From: Bacteroides fragilis
GTDB lineage: Bacteria; Bacillota; Clostridia; Lachnospirales; Lachnospiraceae
Assembly: GCA_023664485.1 (NCBI GenBank)
Contig: JAMPFK010000008.1
Span: forward strand, 15,192-79,191
Length of the DNA: 64,000 nucleotides
Direction of reading: 5' to 3'
In this document: piece by piece, positions 62,545 through 64,000 of the stretch
Layout of the letters: every line of letters begins with the position of its first letter
How positions within the stretch are numbered: position 1 is the first letter of the stretch
Notes under the pieces: generated by a model
What the model was told of the DNA's origin: nothing
The model's input: the letters and a program-made list of their open reading frames with translations, nothing else
Database searches by the model: none
Position numbers and translations under genes: made by a program

Positions 62545-63375
62545 TTATGAAGCCAGTACCATCCGCAGATACTCCGTCCCATCCTCGACGACATTTTCCC
62601 GATGCACGAACCCCAGCTTTTCACACAATGCGCGGGATTTTTTATTGCCTTTCATGAGCAATGCCTGAAAAGAGGTAAAGCCGAGTTCCTCTTTTCCATA
62701 GGCGAGAATCGCCTGACAGATCTCGTATGCATAACCCTGCCGTTGATAGGGTACGGCTATCACAAATCCGAGCTCCGGCATATCATAACCTTCCCGCCAG
62801 CTGATGCCTGCCCTGCCGATTACTTTCCCTCCGGCTTTCTCTAAGACCGTCCACATGCCATACCCATAGAAACGGTAGATATTTTTGATATAATCCTGAA
62901 TATAAGCGACCTCCGCGTCCCTGTCCATATACAGCCCTTCCATATATTCCGTAATGGACGGTTCCCTGTAGATTTCATAAAAACAATCGACATCCTCTGT
63001 TGTTGTTTCCCGGATAATACACCGCTCCGTTGTTAAAACAGTCCAGGGCTGGCCAGTCAGCCGCAGATAAGCCAGTTCCAGCGATTCCCGCCCGATTTCC
63101 GAAATCCGCTCTATGGCATATTCCGCCAGCATGAATTGCTCTTCCCGGTTCTCCTCATGCAGGTAAATGATGACCGGAAGCCTCTTTTCCCTCAGCCGTT
63201 TCTGCCACAGCGCGCAATCCGTAACATAAAGCGTTCCCTTTCCTGCCGCCGCTTCCGCACGATCCGCGCTTTCCACAAGAGCTTCCACATGGTTCTCTTC
63301 CAGTTCCCGCAAAAGCGCCGACATGTCCTTTATGATTTCTTCTTTTTTCCAAATAAATACGACCCTTTTTAGCAT
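62545..63375 (-). CDS. GNAT family N-acetyltransferase with N-terminal extra domain
   Basis: 276 residues. The C-terminal GNAT fold (about 115-276) contains ELGFVIAVPYQRQGYAYEIC, the acetyl-CoA loop, and NKKSRALCEKLGFVHRE. It resembles RimJ/RimL-type acetyltransferases. The first 110 residues are an alpha/beta segment starting MLKRVVFIWKKEEIIKDM that is not part of GNAT; it looks receiver-like in outline but I cannot assign it. Substrate unknown. Confidence 0.85.
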   Translation of the reverse strand: MLKRVVFIWKKEEIIKDMSALLRELEENHVEALVESADRAEAAAGKGTLYVTDCALWQKRLREKRLPVIIYLHEENREEQFMLAEYAIERISEIGRESLELAYLRLTGQPWTVLTTERCIIRETTTEDVDCFYEIYREPSITEYMEGLYMDRDAEVAYIQDYIKNIYRFYGYGMWTVLEKAGGKVIGRAGISWREGYDMPELGFVIAVPYQRQGYAYEICQAILAYGKEELGFTSFQALLMKGNKKSRALCEKLGFVHRENVVEDGTEYLRMVLAS

Positions 63376-63453
63376 CTCTTATCAATATTCCTCTTTACCT
63401 TCTTTCGATTATCCTCTATTATTATATTAAAAAATCAGAAAGGAATCAAAAAA

Positions 63454-63975
63454 ATGGCACAAAATCCAATCGTTACTTTTACCATGAAAGGCGGAGATGT
63501 TATCAGGGCCGAATTATATCCCGATATCGCGCCGGTATCCGTCAACAACTTCATCAATCTGATTCAGAAAAATTTCTATGACGGACTTATTTTTCACAGA
63601 GTTATCAAAGGCTTTATGATACAGGGCGGGGATCCGGAAGGAACCGGCATGGGCGGTCCGGGCTATTCTATCCGCGGCGAATTTAAACAGAACGGCTTTT
63701 CCAATGACTTAAAGCATACGGAGGGCGTTCTCTCGATGGCCAGAAGCATGCACCCCGATTCTGCGGGAAGCCAGTTCTTCATCATGCACAAAACAAGCCC
63801 GCATCTCGACGGCGCTTACGCGGCGTTCGGGAAGGTGACCGAAGGTATGGATGTGGTGAATAAAATCGCCGAAACGGATACCGATTATAACGACAGGCCG
63901 CTGGAAGAACAGGTCATGGAGAGCGTTACCGTTGAAACTTTCGGTGTGGAATACCCTGAACCTGAGAAGCTCTAA
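63454..63975 (+). CDS. Peptidyl-prolyl cis-trans isomerase (cyclophilin)
   Basis: 173 residues after AAAGGA. Cyclophilin core with FHRVIKGFMIQGGDPEGTG and AGSQFFIMHKTSPHLDGAYA, the active-site Arg/Phe and substrate groove. No signal peptide, so cytoplasmic. It catalyses proline isomerisation in folding. Confidence 0.95.
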   Translation: MAQNPIVTFTMKGGDVIRAELYPDIAPVSVNNFINLIQKNFYDGLIFHRVIKGFMIQGGDPEGTGMGGPGYSIRGEFKQNGFSNDLKHTEGVLSMARSMHPDSAGSQFFIMHKTSPHLDGAYAAFGKVTEGMDVVNKIAETDTDYNDRPLEEQVMESVTVETFGVEYPEPEKL

Positions 63976-63983
63976 AGAGCTTC
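63962..63983 (+). terminator. Hairpin over the cyclophilin stop codon
   Basis: CTGAGAAGCTC-TAAA-GAGCTTCTCAG (perfect stem) with the stop codon in the loop, followed by AAAAGTATT; without a clear T tract, so its terminator function is uncertain. Confidence 0.45.
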
Positions 63984-64000
63984 TCAGAAAAGTATTATTC

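Overview
The window looks like a chromosomal segment of a low-to-mid GC Gram-positive anaerobe of the class Clostridia, most likely Lachnospiraceae; this taxonomy is an inference. It rests on strong Shine-Dalgarno sites, HrcA/CIRCE control of the dnaK operon, Bacillus-like gene order (ireB-ruvX-DUF1292, mltG position-trmR-trhP, hrcA-grpE-dnaK-dnaJ, prmA-rsmE), type III glutamine synthetase, an ammonium transporter fused to PII, and DUF6465 and YjfB proteins. No rRNA or CRISPR array was seen; there is one tRNA (Gln, CTG).

Layout. 1-6774: an accessory operon on the minus strand (Ntn-hydrolase lipoprotein, PaaK/F390-synthetase-like adenylating enzyme, ABC ATPase, FtsX-type permease that runs off the left edge), with a divergent LysR regulator. 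The LysR gene is preceded by two tandem copies of a hairpin-rich repeat that also carries overlapping tiny ORFs. 7029-8490: a leader RNA with its own promoter and terminator, then a MATE transporter that has lost its C terminus at an abrupt junction. 8492-18030: cell-wall genes on the minus strand: a 1358-residue membrane-anchored glucosaminidase, then the CdaR-like/ftsE/ftsX/PcsB-like M23/S41 protease cluster. 18424-21476: yjfB, a CAAX-type protease, cvfB, an acyl-ACP thioesterase and tRNA-Gln. 21622-31156: glutamine synthetase III, tRNA wobble uridine modification genes (trhP, trmR), an MltG-like stub, ylbF, RNase J, DUF1292, ruvX, ireB and mtaB. 31255-37304: an HPr-like protein without the catalytic histidine, thiI with its cysteine desulfurase, rsmE, vanZ, prmA and an aldo-keto reductase. 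37458-49942: a DUF3048 lipoprotein, the hrcA-grpE-dnaK-dnaJ heat-shock operon, DUF6465, uppP, patatin, an aminotransferase, glpK and an AEC carrier.

50000-60401 is a defence island with lower GC than its surroundings: a type I restriction-modification operon (hsdM-hsdS-FRG-hsdR), the housekeeping gene pyk, and a two-gene module of an AAA15 ATPase and a Toprim-like partner that is broken by a frameshift. This module lies between two 103-bp MITE-like elements in inverted orientation. The island ends at an Amt-PII fusion whose 5' leader carries two consecutive intrinsic terminators, followed by a GNAT protein and a cyclophilin.

The strongest leads are: (1) the inverted 103-bp elements bracketing the ATPase/Toprim module; (2) the tandem repeat and coupled mini-ORF cascade in front of the LysR gene, with a third copy acting as a terminator 51 kb away; (3) the double-terminator leader of the Amt-PII gene; and (4) the Ntn hydrolase/adenylating enzyme/ABC exporter operon, which may make, export or destroy an unknown acylated small molecule. 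Most housekeeping genes are in tightly coupled operons with ATGA or short overlaps.
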